Shown in pieces: positions 35,648 through 44,957 of a stretch of DNA of 64,000 bases. The position numbers were made by a program, and so were the translations under genes. Numbering within the stretch: the stretch's first letter is position 1; every line of letters starts with the position of its first letter. This DNA is from Bacillus alkalisoli. Lineage in GTDB: Bacteria > Bacillota > Bacilli > Bacillales > Bacillaceae_I. The stretch covers positions 2,932,665 to 2,996,664 of the forward strand of contig NZ_KZ454944.1 of the NCBI RefSeq assembly GCF_002797415.1, given 5' to 3'. The notes beneath the pieces were generated by a model that saw only the letters and a program-made list of their open reading frames with translations, ran no database searches and had not been told where the DNA came from.

Positions 35648-36823
35648 CTATTTTATTTCTAATAATAATGCTGCACCCATGCCTCCGCCGACGCATAAGG
35701 ATGCAATACCTTTTTTTAGTTGTCTTCTTTTTAGTTCATGAATTAGGCTAACTACTATTCTAGTTCCTGTGCAACCTACAGGGTGGCCTAGGCTTATTCC
35801 GCTTCCATTGACATTTACTTTGTTTCGATCAAGTTTTAATTCTTTTTCTACTGCGATGTATTGGGCTGCAAATGCTTCGTTTATTTCGAATAAATCAATA
35901 TCTTCAAGATTGCTATTCGTCTTTTGCAATGTTTGGCGAATTGCCGGCACTGGACCAATTCCCATTTCTTTCGGATCTACTCCAGAGACATGGAACCCTT
36001 TAATAACAGCTAGTGGCTTTATACCTTTTTCTTTTGCCACCTCTTCTGCCATTAACACAACGCAGGCCGCTCCATCATTTAAACTTGAAGCATTCCCAGC
36101 AGTTACTGTTCCATCTTTTCGAAAAGCTGGTCGCAATGATTGTAATTTTTCTAGAGAAATATTGCTTTTAGGTCCTTCATCTAACGTTATCTTCTTTTCT
36201 TCTTTTCTCTCTTTTATTGTAATAGGAACTACTTGCTCATCAAAGTATCCTTTAGTTTGCGCAGCTATTGCCCTTTCATGACCGAGAAGTGCTAGATTGT
36301 CTTGTTCTTCTCTTGTAATCTCATATTTTTCTGCTAGTATTTCTGCAGTTTCTCCCATCATAATGTGATGAATTGGATCTTCTAATACTTCCCAAACGCT
36401 GTCGTAAATTTGCGAGTGTTGTAGCCTTGCTCCCCATCTTTGTTCTTTCAGTATGTAAGGGCTTGTGCTCATCGCTTCCACACCACCAGCAATTACTACA
36501 TCATTTAGCCCTGTTTGAATTTGCATCGCACCAGTAAGGATTGCTTGAAGTCCTGATGCACATTGGCGTTGAATCGTAAAACCTGTCGTTTCAGGAGGTA
36601 ACCCTGCTAGTAAGCTTGCCGTTCTAGCTGTATTAGGTTGATCTGTTCTTTGAATACACTGCCCTAATATAACCTCTTGTATATCCGATTTATCCAAACC
36701 ACTTTCTTGAATAACAGCTTCCATAACAGGTACTACTAAATCGGTTGGTAGCAATCTTTGAAATGCGCCACCGAAAGCCCCAACTGGCGTTCTTTTGGCA
36801 GCTACAATTACAACATTACGCAT
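35648..36823 (-). CDS. Acetyl-CoA C-acyltransferase (thiolase)
   Basis: This 391-residue thiolase has the nucleophile Cys88 in QRQCASG, the GHPVGCTG histidine near residue 347 and the second Cys in SLCVGGGMG at 377. It would condense or cleave acyl-CoAs in fatty acid metabolism. The best start is the ATG at 36823, with GGGGGA 6 bases upstream. It stands alone with its own terminator, and no FadR box is visible before it, unlike lcfB at 47-49 kb. Biosynthetic (AtoB/PhaA-type) and degradative (FadA-type) roles cannot be told apart from the sequence alone. Confidence 0.9.
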   Translation of the reverse strand: MRNVVIVAAKRTPVGAFGGAFQRLLPTDLVVPVMEAVIQESGLDKSDIQEVILGQCIQRTDQPNTARTASLLAGLPPETTGFTIQRQCASGLQAILTGAMQIQTGLNDVVIAGGVEAMSTSPYILKEQRWGARLQHSQIYDSVWEVLEDPIHHIMMGETAEILAEKYEITREEQDNLALLGHERAIAAQTKGYFDEQVVPITIKERKEEKKITLDEGPKSNISLEKLQSLRPAFRKDGTVTAGNASSLNDGAACVVLMAEEVAKEKGIKPLAVIKGFHVSGVDPKEMGIGPVPAIRQTLQKTNSNLEDIDLFEINEAFAAQYIAVEKELKLDRNKVNVNGSGISLGHPVGCTGTRIVVSLIHELKRRQLKKGIASLCVGGGMGAALLLEIK

Positions 36824-36896
36824 CACTTTTCCCCCTTCACCTCTAAATAATTCATAATCTTCTAACTAATTTTACCATGATATTATTCAAAAAGAA

Positions 36897-36936
36897 AAAG
36901 AATAACCATGAAGACAAATCTTCATCATTATTCTTT
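36897..36936 (-). terminator. Terminator of the signal peptidase gene
   Basis: The arms AAAGAATAACCATGAAGA and TCTTCATCATTATTCTTT are complementary except at two central positions, followed by T residues on the minus strand. Confidence 0.7.
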
Positions 36937-36944
36937 CATCATTG

Positions 36945-37478
36945 TTAACGCCAAGTTCGTATATTCGCTTTCCCTATTAAATCTTCAATTTTCACAAACC
37001 CAAAGTGTCTGCTGTCAAAGCTTCCTAGACGATTATCACCTACAACAAAAACATGTCCTTTTGGTACTCTTTCTTTTCCTGTTAATTCTTTTAATGAAAA
37101 ATCACCAGTAAAATTACCTATTACAACATTTTTACTAACATCTTTCAGAAAATTTTCATGAACAGGCTCATCATTTATATACAAAGTATCATTTTTATAT
37201 TCTAACTTTTCACCTGGAAGTCCTACTACTCTTTTGACGAAGGTTAGCTTTTGTATTCCTTGTTGAAAAACAACAATATCAAACCGTTCTGGCTTTTGAA
37301 ATGTGTAGATTAATGTATTTACGCTAACATAATGCCCATCACTTAATGTAGGATTCATGGAATGACCTTCTACAATGTAATTAGATATAAAAATTACTCG
37401 AAAAGTTATGATTACTAGTAAACAAATAAAAACCATTTTCCATCTAGATAGGCTAGTTCTTTGATGTTTTACTTCCAC
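36945..37478 (-). CDS. sipV: Type I signal peptidase
   Basis: This 177-residue membrane-anchored serine protease removes signal peptides from secreted proteins. One N-terminal transmembrane segment (about residues 14-33) is followed by the catalytic Ser40 in GHSMNPTL and the catalytic Lys82 in FVKRVVGLPGE, with GDNRLGSFDSRHFG near the end. The start is a GTG 8 bases after GGGGGA. The next gene upstream is a YhjE-like protein, the same pair as yhjE-sipV in B. subtilis; the symbol follows that synteny, since Sip paralogues are hard to separate by sequence. Confidence 0.88.
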   Translation of the reverse strand: MEVKHQRTSLSRWKMVFICLLVIITFRVIFISNYIVEGHSMNPTLSDGHYVSVNTLIYTFQKPERFDIVVFQQGIQKLTFVKRVVGLPGEKLEYKNDTLYINDEPVHENFLKDVSKNVVIGNFTGDFSLKELTGKERVPKGHVFVVGDNRLGSFDSRHFGFVKIEDLIGKANIRTWR

Positions 37479-37592
37479 CTAGACACTCCCCCAAGGTTTA
37501 GTTCTTTATTACTATTACTGTACCATTTTCTCAATTATCTGACTACATTTTTTTGAAGGAAAGTTAATGGAATTATCTTCATAAATACATTC

Positions 37593-38198
37593 TCAGTTAT
37601 TTTCAACTGTTTGTAATCGATTCTCTATTCTTTTTCCTATGTACCACAACAATAGCATGACACATATGACGATTATTGTTTTGGTTGGTTTACTTATGAA
37701 AGAAACAATATCATAGCCAACATAACTAATGGAGAATATCATGACCATTTTCCCTGCTGTTAGCGCAAGTAAAAACGAATGGAACTTCATTTTTGATAAG
37801 GCAGCTACTGCATTTATTAAGAATGATGGAGAAAAAGGGAAACAAAACAATAAAAATATTGGTGCGAAACCGTGTCGCTCCACCCAACTCATCGTCTTTT
37901 GAACATTTTCTCTCTTCAAAAACTTCTGCATCCAACTTTTATTTTGTAGTCTTCTTATTAATAGAAATACAATAGTAGCTCCAACCACAGAACCGCTCCA
38001 TGATATGAGAAACCCATACCATAAGCCAAAAGCAGCGGCATTTGTCAAAACGATTACAATCAAAGGTAAGAACGGTAAAAAAGCTTCCAAAATGACAAGT
38101 AAAAATCCTGGAATGGGTCCAAACGATTTATATTCTTGTAGAACTTCTAATAAATGTTCAAGTGTAAGCCATTCTTTAAGTAAAGTAATATATTCCAT
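37593..38198 (-). CDS. yhjE: VTT/DedA-type membrane protein YhjE
   Basis: This 201-residue protein has five or six hydrophobic segments and the SNARE-associated (VTT, DedA/TVP38) core: PGFLLVILEAFLPFLPLIVI, then WSGSVVGATIVF, and FCFPFSPSFLINAVAALSKM. Related proteins help turn over membrane lipid carriers or lipids, but this subfamily (YhjE) has no defined job. It lies 114 bases before sipV, in the same order as in B. subtilis. The AGGAG ribosome binding site supports the ATG. Confidence 0.8.
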   Translation of the reverse strand: MEYITLLKEWLTLEHLLEVLQEYKSFGPIPGFLLVILEAFLPFLPLIVIVLTNAAAFGLWYGFLISWSGSVVGATIVFLLIRRLQNKSWMQKFLKRENVQKTMSWVERHGFAPIFLLFCFPFSPSFLINAVAALSKMKFHSFLLALTAGKMVMIFSISYVGYDIVSFISKPTKTIIVICVMLLLWYIGKRIENRLQTVENN

Positions 38199-38366
38199 TT
38201 AGGGCTTTATCTCCTATTATGTATTCGTTTATCAGTATATTTTATGAAACGGACTTATTTATATGAAATAGTATCATATTTAGTAGAATAAGTCATAATT
38301 TTACAATATTGATACATAAAAATAACAATCTTACAAATTATAATTAGTACATCTTAGATTTTACCT

Positions 38367-38408
38367 AAAAAGAAGTGGCGCTTTACTAAGTAAAGCGTCA
38401 CTTCTTTT
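38367..38408 (-). terminator. Terminator of the S9 peptidase gene
   Basis: The hairpin AAAGAAGTGGCGCTTTAC / GTAAAGCGTCACTTCTTT has one mismatch over 18 bp and a T run on the minus strand. Confidence 0.85.
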
Positions 38409-38419
38409 ATACCTTAATT

Positions 38420-40402
38420 TTATAAATATGAAACAAACCAGTCTTTAATATATTCTAGGCGATGAATTCTGAGTGCTGGGTCACCACTTCTTGATAATTC
38501 ATGGTTTGCACCTGGAAAGCGCACAAATTTTGTTGTTTTCCCTTGTCTTTTTAATGTAATAAACAGTTGTTCTGCTTGTTCAATAGGACATCTGTAGTCT
38601 CTCTCACCATGTAAAATTAATAATGGAGTGTTTATATTATTTACGTATTTTAACGGGGAGTGATTCCAAAGCTTTTCCATCTTCTCTCCCATATCTCCTC
38701 CAACTTCCCATTCTGAGAAATAATACCCAATGTCACTAACTCCATAAAAACTAATCCAGTTTGAAATGGATCTTTGCGTTACAGCTGCTTTAAAACGGTC
38801 ACTATGACCAACAATCCAGTTAGTCATAAACCCACCGTAACTTCCTCCTGTAACACCTAACTTATTTTCATCAATCCAATCAAAGTTTTCTAATGCGTAA
38901 TCAACCGCACTCATTACATCTAAATAATCTTTCCCTCCATAATCTCCTCTTACAGCGTCTACAAATGTTTGTCCATATCCATGACTTCCACGAGGGTTCG
39001 TGAATAATACTGCGAACCCCTGTGAAGTTAATACTTGAAACTCATGAAAATAAGTGTTGGCATACATTGCATGCGGACCACCATGAATTTCTAATATTAA
39101 AGGATATTTTTCCCCTTCCTTAAAACCGACTGGCTTCATTATCCAACCTTGTACTTCCCATCCGTCAGGAGCATGAAATGTAAATGACTCGGCTGAACTT
39201 ATCTCTACTTCTTTTAACCACTCTTCATTTACGTTCGTTAACTGTGTTCTCGTTTGGCTAGCTAAATTTAAATGATAAAGTTCGCCTGGGCTTACAGGTG
39301 TACTAGTTGCTATGATTGCCTCATGACTAGAAGTTTTCATTGTAATTCCGTATATATTTTCTTGTTCTAAAACAATTGGATACATAGCTCCATCAAGAGA
39401 ACCGTAATACAGGCCAGTGCTACCTTGATCACTAACTAAAAAATAAAATCCTTCACTGTCTTCTGTCCATATAAGACCTGGATTAACTGTACCTGAATGA
39501 AGATCACCAATTGCTACATTTCCAACTTCAATATCTAAACTTCCACTTAAACATTGAAGGCTCTCTGCATTCACATCATATACCCAGACTCTCGTTAAGG
39601 TTGCACTATCGAACTCTTTTTCGTGTCCTAAGAACCCTAGCTTTTCTCCATTTGGAGACCATGAAATAGTAGAGAAAAAACCGTTACTATTGGTTATTTT
39701 CTTTGTCTCTTTACTTGAAATATTCATTATAAATACGTCTGTTACGAGAGATGTATCTGGATCGTCTTCTTGGTTTGTTACATATGCTACATGTTTTCCA
39801 TAAGGTGAGAAAACAGCACTTCCGTGGTCACGATTTCCCTCAGTTAGTAGAGTAACTTCTTTTGTATGTAAATTAATCAAGGCTAGGTGATCATTTTTTT
39901 CATCAATGAACCCTTTTGCATCCGATTTATATATTAAACGATCCACTACTAATGGCTCTGGCTTTTTCTTTTCTTCTTTTTTTGTTGCTTTTCCAGTTAA
40001 GTCATCTTCAGGTGTAACCGAAGTGGAAAACAGCAATTGATTACCACATGGTGACCACACTGGATTTGATGCTCCATTTGGACAGTATGTAAGCTGTTCT
40101 GCTTCTCCACCATTAACATTTAGTGTGTAGATTTGTGACTTGTCGTTTCGAGTTGATACAAACGCTAATTTTTCCCCACATGGCGACCATCTTGGAGCGT
40201 GATTACGATATTCACCAAATGTGTATGGAGTAACTTTTCCTCCTATCACCCCTACGTATATGTTCGAAATGTATTTATTATCCTCTTCGTTTATATGTGT
40301 TTGAACATAAGCATATTTTTCTGTACTTGTATGCCATTGCGGATCTATAACTGACTTTAATTGAAACAAATCTTGAGACACAACCTTACGTTTCCTCGTC
40401 AT
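38420..40402 (-). CDS. S9-family acyl-peptide hydrolase / prolyl oligopeptidase-like peptidase
   Basis: This 660-residue cytoplasmic serine peptidase has two parts. The first ~400 residues form a beta-propeller with TolB-like repeats (APRWSPCGEKLAFVS, NPVWSPCGNQLLFS, ISWSPNGEKLGFLG). The C-terminal alpha/beta hydrolase has the nucleophile in GGSYGGFMTNW, the aspartate in LHGERDYRCPIEQ and the histidine in FPGANHELSRSG. It closely matches the family of B. subtilis YuxL. It would trim short or acylated peptides. An insertion between the conserved yhjE and yhjD neighbours suggests it was placed here in this lineage. Confidence 0.9.
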   Translation of the reverse strand: MTRKRKVVSQDLFQLKSVIDPQWHTSTEKYAYVQTHINEEDNKYISNIYVGVIGGKVTPYTFGEYRNHAPRWSPCGEKLAFVSTRNDKSQIYTLNVNGGEAEQLTYCPNGASNPVWSPCGNQLLFSTSVTPEDDLTGKATKKEEKKKPEPLVVDRLIYKSDAKGFIDEKNDHLALINLHTKEVTLLTEGNRDHGSAVFSPYGKHVAYVTNQEDDPDTSLVTDVFIMNISSKETKKITNSNGFFSTISWSPNGEKLGFLGHEKEFDSATLTRVWVYDVNAESLQCLSGSLDIEVGNVAIGDLHSGTVNPGLIWTEDSEGFYFLVSDQGSTGLYYGSLDGAMYPIVLEQENIYGITMKTSSHEAIIATSTPVSPGELYHLNLASQTRTQLTNVNEEWLKEVEISSAESFTFHAPDGWEVQGWIMKPVGFKEGEKYPLILEIHGGPHAMYANTYFHEFQVLTSQGFAVLFTNPRGSHGYGQTFVDAVRGDYGGKDYLDVMSAVDYALENFDWIDENKLGVTGGSYGGFMTNWIVGHSDRFKAAVTQRSISNWISFYGVSDIGYYFSEWEVGGDMGEKMEKLWNHSPLKYVNNINTPLLILHGERDYRCPIEQAEQLFITLKRQGKTTKFVRFPGANHELSRSGDPALRIHRLEYIKDWFVSYL

Positions 40403-40561
40403 ATGTAACTCATCTCCTCTTCTTTGTTACGTTATTTAGTTCAACAAACGAATTAAAAATCCTTTTATATATTTTTTCAAAAATAGTTGCATAAATAAAA
40501 GAAGTTCGTATAAAATAATCATACGAACAAACGTTCTTTAGTTGAGAGGAGTGTGTGAACA

Positions 40562-40945
40562 ATGACAAGATTATCTAATGAACAAATCGCCTTGTTTGAA
40601 CAGGCTATTTACTTACCTTTACTAATTATCATTCTTGAACGTGATTTGGTAGCAATTAAAGATAGTAAAATTAAATTAAAAGATCCATACGTTCAACTAA
40701 TAGACCTTTTATTAAAAAGAATACAGTTACAACTTCAAACCGTAAAAAGCGCTATGCAAAAACAGAACATGAAACTCCATAAACTTAACCAGGATGAATC
40801 ATTTACTTTGTACGCCTTTTTATTTAATGGTTACGAAGAACATCATAATTATTTTAATCCTCGCATTCGTAACAAAGTTAACGATATGTTGATTCAAGCA
40901 TTTACAAACAGATATATGGTTAATGAAAAATTGGAACAGACTTAG
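40562..40945 (+). CDS. yhjD: YhjD-like protein
   Basis: This 127-residue, mostly helical, charged soluble protein opens MTRLSNEQIALFEQAIYLP, with no known motif. Size, sequence feel and position close to yhjE, sipV and comK correspond to YhjD of B. subtilis, which has no assigned function. GAGAGGAG lies upstream of the ATG. Its last 26 bases overlap the end of the convergent DUF421 gene. Confidence 0.68.
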   Translation: MTRLSNEQIALFEQAIYLPLLIIILERDLVAIKDSKIKLKDPYVQLIDLLLKRIQLQLQTVKSAMQKQNMKLHKLNQDESFTLYAFLFNGYEEHHNYFNPRIRNKVNDMLIQAFTNRYMVNEKLEQT

Positions 40946-41642
40946 GCGGAGTTTGCTCTTTTAACGAGATGTGTAACTTGTTTTGGGCATTCACCGCCGC
41001 ATAAAAAACATCAGACATTTTAGCAATCTTCCTTTTTAAAAGCTCTTCACGCAACCATGCTTCGTTCAATCCTTGGAATTCTAAAGCTTCCACATAAAGC
41101 TTGCCGTCAATGATGACTGGAATTTCTACTCCAGTGTTTTTTGGATTCAATTGAATATGCTCTATTCTTGCATGTTCTTTTTCTAGTTTTACTTTTACAG
41201 ACAGTTCACCATTTGCTTCAATAAAGGCGAATTGGACGTCTGATACATGAAACACTTCTTTTTGTCTTAACATTTGTAAAATGTTATCGATAGAATAACT
41301 AATTTTCCGCATGTTTTCCACATGAAATTGACCGTTATAAATTACTAATGTTGGCTCAAAAGTTAAAAACCTACCAACTCGACGACTTTTAATCTTCCAC
41401 CAAGCAATAAACTTTTGTAAGATTGCAATAGCAATAATAGCCCCGACTGTATGCAAGTGATGAATACTAGGGTCGGCTATATCTGCTCCAACAACTGCAC
41501 CAAGCGTAATAATAACTAAAAAATCAAAAACTGGTAGTTCTCCTACTGACCGTTTTCCCATATATAGTGCCAATATTAAAGTTAATGGCAGAATAGTAAA
41601 AATCCTAAATAAGACCTTTAACAAGTCAAACAAAAGTTCCAA
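40920..41642 (-). CDS. DUF421 (YetF/YrbG-type) membrane protein
   Basis: A protein of about 240 residues. Three N-terminal transmembrane segments (about residues 5-25, 32-55 and 60-80) with the family motifs MGKRSVGELPVFDFLVIITLG and GAVVGADIADP are followed by a soluble domain (about 95-225) containing GQFHVENMRK. Several such proteins in Bacillus are spore-associated, but their function is undefined. The start is probably a TTG at 41642, 9 bases after AAGGAGG; a TTG at 41651 touches that site directly. Its 3' end overlaps yhjD by 26 bases. Confidence 0.83.
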   Translation of the reverse strand: MELLFDLLKVLFRIFTILPLTLILALYMGKRSVGELPVFDFLVIITLGAVVGADIADPSIHHLHTVGAIIAIAILQKFIAWWKIKSRRVGRFLTFEPTLVIYNGQFHVENMRKISYSIDNILQMLRQKEVFHVSDVQFAFIEANGELSVKVKLEKEHARIEHIQLNPKNTGVEIPVIIDGKLYVEALEFQGLNEAWLREELLKRKIAKMSDVFYAAVNAQNKLHISLKEQTPPKSVPIFH

Positions 41643-41757
41643 AATAAACAACCTCCTTCTTTATATGTTTTTCAAGAAGGAAAAAGCTATTCATCTTTAA
41701 AAATAGTTTCTTTAACAAAAGGAGCACACAATATATAATTGTGCACTCAGAAAAGGA

Positions 41758-42330
41758 TTATTTCTTTTTTATCATACGATCTTTATTACTACTATGTGTA
41801 CTAAACTCATATAACCAAACAGGTTCGCTAACTAGTTTATTTGTAGTATCATTTAACATTTTCATGTTCTGTTCATATTTAGAACGTAGGTAGACTGTTT
41901 TTTCTACTTGTTTCTTAAAAGAACTTAAGGAAACAGGTACTACTTCATTAATTCCGTTTACAAATGTGACTAATGTCCCTAGCCGTGATTGCTTTTCTTG
42001 GGTCAACACATGCGGTTCGGAAATCCAAATACATTCTTCTTTAGATGGAGATGTAGTAGGGAAAAAATACATTCCTTTTGAGCTATCCATTATAATAGGA
42101 ACTTTATATTGAATTGCTGCAATATATTTAGAAGCCTCTTTTCTTCCACTATAACTGGAACCATAGAACAAACAACCTGAATTTAATAGTTCTTGTGGTG
42201 TAAGTGAAACAAACAATTCTCTATTAACTTCTAATATACGTGAAATAATCGTATCCTTTTCTACGAAAGGAAAAATTGCCATTGTTTGCGCAGTAATTTT
42301 GTAATCAGAAAACTTACGAAAATACGACAT
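41758..42330 (-). CDS. comK: Competence transcription factor ComK
   Basis: This 190-residue ComK activates the DNA-uptake genes (comG, comE, comF) by binding AT-rich K-boxes. Family-typical stretches include YKITAQTMAIFPF at the N-terminus, GCLFYGSSYSGRKEAS near residue 57 and YKVPIIMDSSKGMYFFPT around 85. GGGAGGGG precedes the ATG. It is divergent from the IDEAL-domain gene yhzC, as in B. subtilis. The full-length, intact frame suggests a working competence switch. A 21-bp dyad with an extended -10 lies in the upstream gap. Confidence 0.92.
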   Translation of the reverse strand: MSYFRKFSDYKITAQTMAIFPFVEKDTIISRILEVNRELFVSLTPQELLNSGCLFYGSSYSGRKEASKYIAAIQYKVPIIMDSSKGMYFFPTTSPSKEECIWISEPHVLTQEKQSRLGTLVTFVNGINEVVPVSLSSFKKQVEKTVYLRSKYEQNMKMLNDTTNKLVSEPVWLYEFSTHSSNKDRMIKKK

Positions 42331-42372
42331 TTAAACCCCTCCCATTTGAAAATTATGTAATTTCAAGATGGA

Positions 42373-42393
42373 TTATAGCAAATTTTGCTATAA
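42373..42393 (-). promoter_or_regulatory. Perfect 10-bp inverted repeat overlapping the probable comK -10 box
   Basis: TTATAGCAAA at 42373-42382 and TTTGCTATAA at 42384-42393 pair perfectly around one base. On the minus strand the right half reads TGCTATAAT, an extended -10, about 40 bases upstream of comK. I could not find a canonical AAAAN5TTTT K-box pair here. Confidence 0.5.
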
Positions 42394-42553
42394 AAGTACA
42401 TATATTGTTAGAATTTTTTGAAATAAAAGAAATTATTGTCGAATGAGATTGGATATTGGCTAACAAAATATTTTTATCAGAATATTTTAAAAATTGTTGT
42501 TTTTATAAAATTAAATCCATATAATAAGAAAAAGGTATTAGAGGTGAAGACTT

Positions 42554-42799
42554 GTGAAAAATGAAAAGTCTTATACAGAGTTGATGAAACTAAAAAAACA
42601 ACAAGCAAAAAAGAGTTCCCCCGAAAACTATGTGATGAACGTCTACGTACAAATGATATTAGATGAATCCCTATTCCTTTATCGAAAAAATAAACTTCAA
42701 TCAAAAATTGATTCCGCATTAGACTCCAATAATCGTACTCTATTTCTCTCCCTATCCAAAGAATATAATCACTTTTTAACCCAATGGTCCAACAACTAA
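42554..42799 (+). CDS. yhzC: IDEAL-domain protein (YhzC-like)
   Basis: This 81-residue soluble protein starts at a GTG 6 bases after GAGGTGA. The second half, MNVYVQMILDESLFLYRKNKLQSKIDSAL, fits the short IDEAL domain found in a handful of Bacillus proteins (YpiB, YozD and relatives), an adaptor-like helix pair. It is divergent from comK, as yhzC is in B. subtilis. Function unknown; a link to competence is only positional. Confidence 0.75.
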   Translation: MKNEKSYTELMKLKKQQAKKSSPENYVMNVYVQMILDESLFLYRKNKLQSKIDSALDSNNRTLFLSLSKEYNHFLTQWSNN

Positions 42800-42835
42800 T
42801 TTCAATTCAACTATTTACAATCATTCCAGGTACGT

Positions 42836-42882
42836 AAAAAAGACCAATCCTGTATTCATATTTACAGGCTTGGGTCTTTTTT
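42836..42882. terminator. Bidirectional terminator between yhzC and yhfN
   Basis: The arms AAAAAAGACCAATCCTGT and ACAGGCTTGGGTCTTTTTT pair with two mismatches between convergent genes. Confidence 0.8.
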
Positions 42883-42890
42883 CTGTTTTA

Positions 42891-44150
42891 CTACTCTTCT
42901 CTTCTATATGTTTCTAAGTAATGAATACGATCTGCCATTGGAGGATGCGTATATCGAAATATCTTAATTAAGCGGGGCGGATTTACTTCACTCAAGCTAG
43001 CTTTTGTTAGCTCTTGAAATGCACCTATTGCTGCATCAGTATTGTTTGTAAGTTCAATAGCATACACATCTGCCGTATGTTCTTGATGTCTTGAAATATA
43101 ATTTGTTATCGGACTAACGACAAACAGTAGTATAGAAAAAGCTAATATAAACAGAGGTAAAGATGCGTATTCCCTTCTATCTTTAATATGAATTAAAAGA
43201 CCCCATTTTGTAATTACCATTGTTACAACGAGATTGATAAGGAAGAAGGCAAGTAGTGAAAAAATAACATATCCAAAAACACCTATCGTTACATGATTCA
43301 TGTCGTAATGGCCAATTTCATGTGCCATAATAAATAATATTTCTTCCTTCGTTAAGTTTTGCAACAACGTGTCCCATAACACAATCCTAGAGTTACCTCC
43401 CACCCCTGTTACATACGCATTTATTGCATTTGTTTTCTCAGACATATTTACCTCAAACACTCTATCAGCTGGAACGTTCGCTTGCTCGGCAAGGTTCAAA
43501 ATTTCCGCTTCTAATTGTTTATCTTGTAGAGGGTAAAAGTCATTATATAAAGGATCTATAAAGATAGGTTGAATATACATAAAGAAAAAGATAAACGGAA
43601 TAAACAGTAACCATGTGATAACCCACCAATATGTACGAAACTTTCTTATCACAAAATAAACGACTAAAACAACAATCCAAAGTAAAATAAAACCTTCCAA
43701 AAAACTTATAAATTGATCCCGCATCCAATGTGGAAAGGATTGCACCAAAATATTGTACTGTTTTGCTAAAAAATAACGGACAACCTTTAAAGGGAAACTT
43801 ACAAGTGTTACTAAGAGTGAAAGAAAGAAAACATAAATTCCCGCTTGTATCCAATTACGTCTCGTCGATTTTTCGGCCATATGTTGAAATAATCGGCCAA
43901 CGCCAGTAATTAGTAAAATAAAGTAGACAATCCATTCAAAAGGCACAGATAAGAAATAAAGAAAATTGCGTACTTTAGAATATTCTTGTGACATAAATAA
44001 TTGCTCGGTTGTTAAAAATGTGGCAGGATCTGCCCTTGTACCAATTAAATGTTCTGGTAAGTCACCTACGCCTGGTAAGGATAAATAAATGTACATTACG
44101 ACTGCGTAAACGATGTAAGCACCAATAATGGAAACTATTATCTTTTTCAA
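42891..44150 (-). CDS. yhfN: M48-family membrane metallopeptidase YhfN (Ste24-like)
   Basis: This 419-residue membrane zinc protease of the CAAX protease 1 (Ste24) type has an N-terminal helix, a helix bundle up to residue ~200, and then the catalytic motif AHEIGHYDMNH with the HExxH zinc site near residue 283. The third zinc ligand is in HQEHTADVYAIEL. The N-terminal DUF region characteristic of Ste24 is present, so the length is normal. The start is a TTG 7 bases after GGGGGA. It corresponds to B. subtilis YhfN, which lies in the same yhf cluster. Likely role is membrane-protein quality control. Confidence 0.88.
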   Translation of the reverse strand: MKKIIVSIIGAYIVYAVVMYIYLSLPGVGDLPEHLIGTRADPATFLTTEQLFMSQEYSKVRNFLYFLSVPFEWIVYFILLITGVGRLFQHMAEKSTRRNWIQAGIYVFFLSLLVTLVSFPLKVVRYFLAKQYNILVQSFPHWMRDQFISFLEGFILLWIVVLVVYFVIRKFRTYWWVITWLLFIPFIFFFMYIQPIFIDPLYNDFYPLQDKQLEAEILNLAEQANVPADRVFEVNMSEKTNAINAYVTGVGGNSRIVLWDTLLQNLTKEEILFIMAHEIGHYDMNHVTIGVFGYVIFSLLAFFLINLVVTMVITKWGLLIHIKDRREYASLPLFILAFSILLFVVSPITNYISRHQEHTADVYAIELTNNTDAAIGAFQELTKASLSEVNPPRLIKIFRYTHPPMADRIHYLETYRREE

Positions 44151-44308
44151 ATAACTTCCCCCTTTTTCACTATAGTTATAGTGCTAAACGTGGCATTCAT
44201 ACAATGTTCATTCTTTTCTTATAAATCCTATATTACACATCTTTAGTCTCCTATATTATAGAAATATACACAACGTCAAAATGATATTAACATTGAGGTG
44301 AAAAGATA

Positions 44309-44899
44309 ATGAAAAATTGGATTGCTTTTAGTGCATTTATTATTATGTTAGGTGTTAGTTTTGGGATATATTATTTTTCAGTTCATAAAGTGAGTGCCAT
44401 GGAGATTCCTGAGAATATTGTCCTGGAGTCTATTGATGGTGATACTTTTTCATTTGATAGCGCTCCTAAAAAGGTGCGATTTATTGAATTTATTTACACA
44501 AAATGCCCTTATATTTGCCCAACAACTACATTGCACATGAAAGATTTAAAAGCTGATTTACGTGAGTCTGGCATTACAAATGAAGAAGTAGAATTTTTAA
44601 TTATTACAATAGATCCTAGAAGAGATACAAAAGAAGTTTTAATGGAATACTCAGAAACATTTAATATTGATACAAACGACGGTTGGAAAGTACTTCGTGC
44701 AGAAGCAAGTGAGATCGAACTTTTAACCCGTTCATTTGATTACTACTATCAAGATCCCGGAAACGGAATGATTACTCACACTTCGTCCACTTACTTGCTT
44801 GATCAACAAAACAATGTTGTAGCTGTTTATGGTATGGGGGATAACGGTTTTGATAAAGAAAAGATATTTAATAGAATTCAAAAATTACTAAATAAATAG
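44309..44899 (+). CDS. SCO1/SenC-type copper chaperone
   Basis: This 196-residue protein has an N-terminal membrane anchor (residues 5-23), followed by a thioredoxin-like fold. The copper ligands are visible: CPYICP with the CxxxC pair near residue 71 and the distal His in THTSSTYLLD near 160. SCO proteins deliver copper to the CuA site of cytochrome oxidase and act on the outer face of the membrane. GAGGTG precedes the ATG. It is divergent from yhfN and followed by a dispersed hairpin element. Confidence 0.88.
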   Translation: MKNWIAFSAFIIMLGVSFGIYYFSVHKVSAMEIPENIVLESIDGDTFSFDSAPKKVRFIEFIYTKCPYICPTTTLHMKDLKADLRESGITNEEVEFLIITIDPRRDTKEVLMEYSETFNIDTNDGWKVLRAEASEIELLTRSFDYYYQDPGNGMITHTSSTYLLDQQNNVVAVYGMGDNGFDKEKIFNRIQKLLNK

Positions 44900-44957
44900 T
44901 TGATAAAAAGGCTATTTTTGCAAAGCTTGTTGTTATGCAAATAATTAAAAACCTTGA

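Noticed and set aside
35769-36281. 170-codon frame antisense to the thiolase gene
   Set aside because: It lies fully inside a well-supported gene, with no ribosome binding site or recognisable domain.
42331-42553. Canonical ComK boxes upstream of comK
   Set aside because: No pair of AAAAN5TTTT with correct spacing was found; the T4-N5-A4 within the dyad has the wrong polarity.
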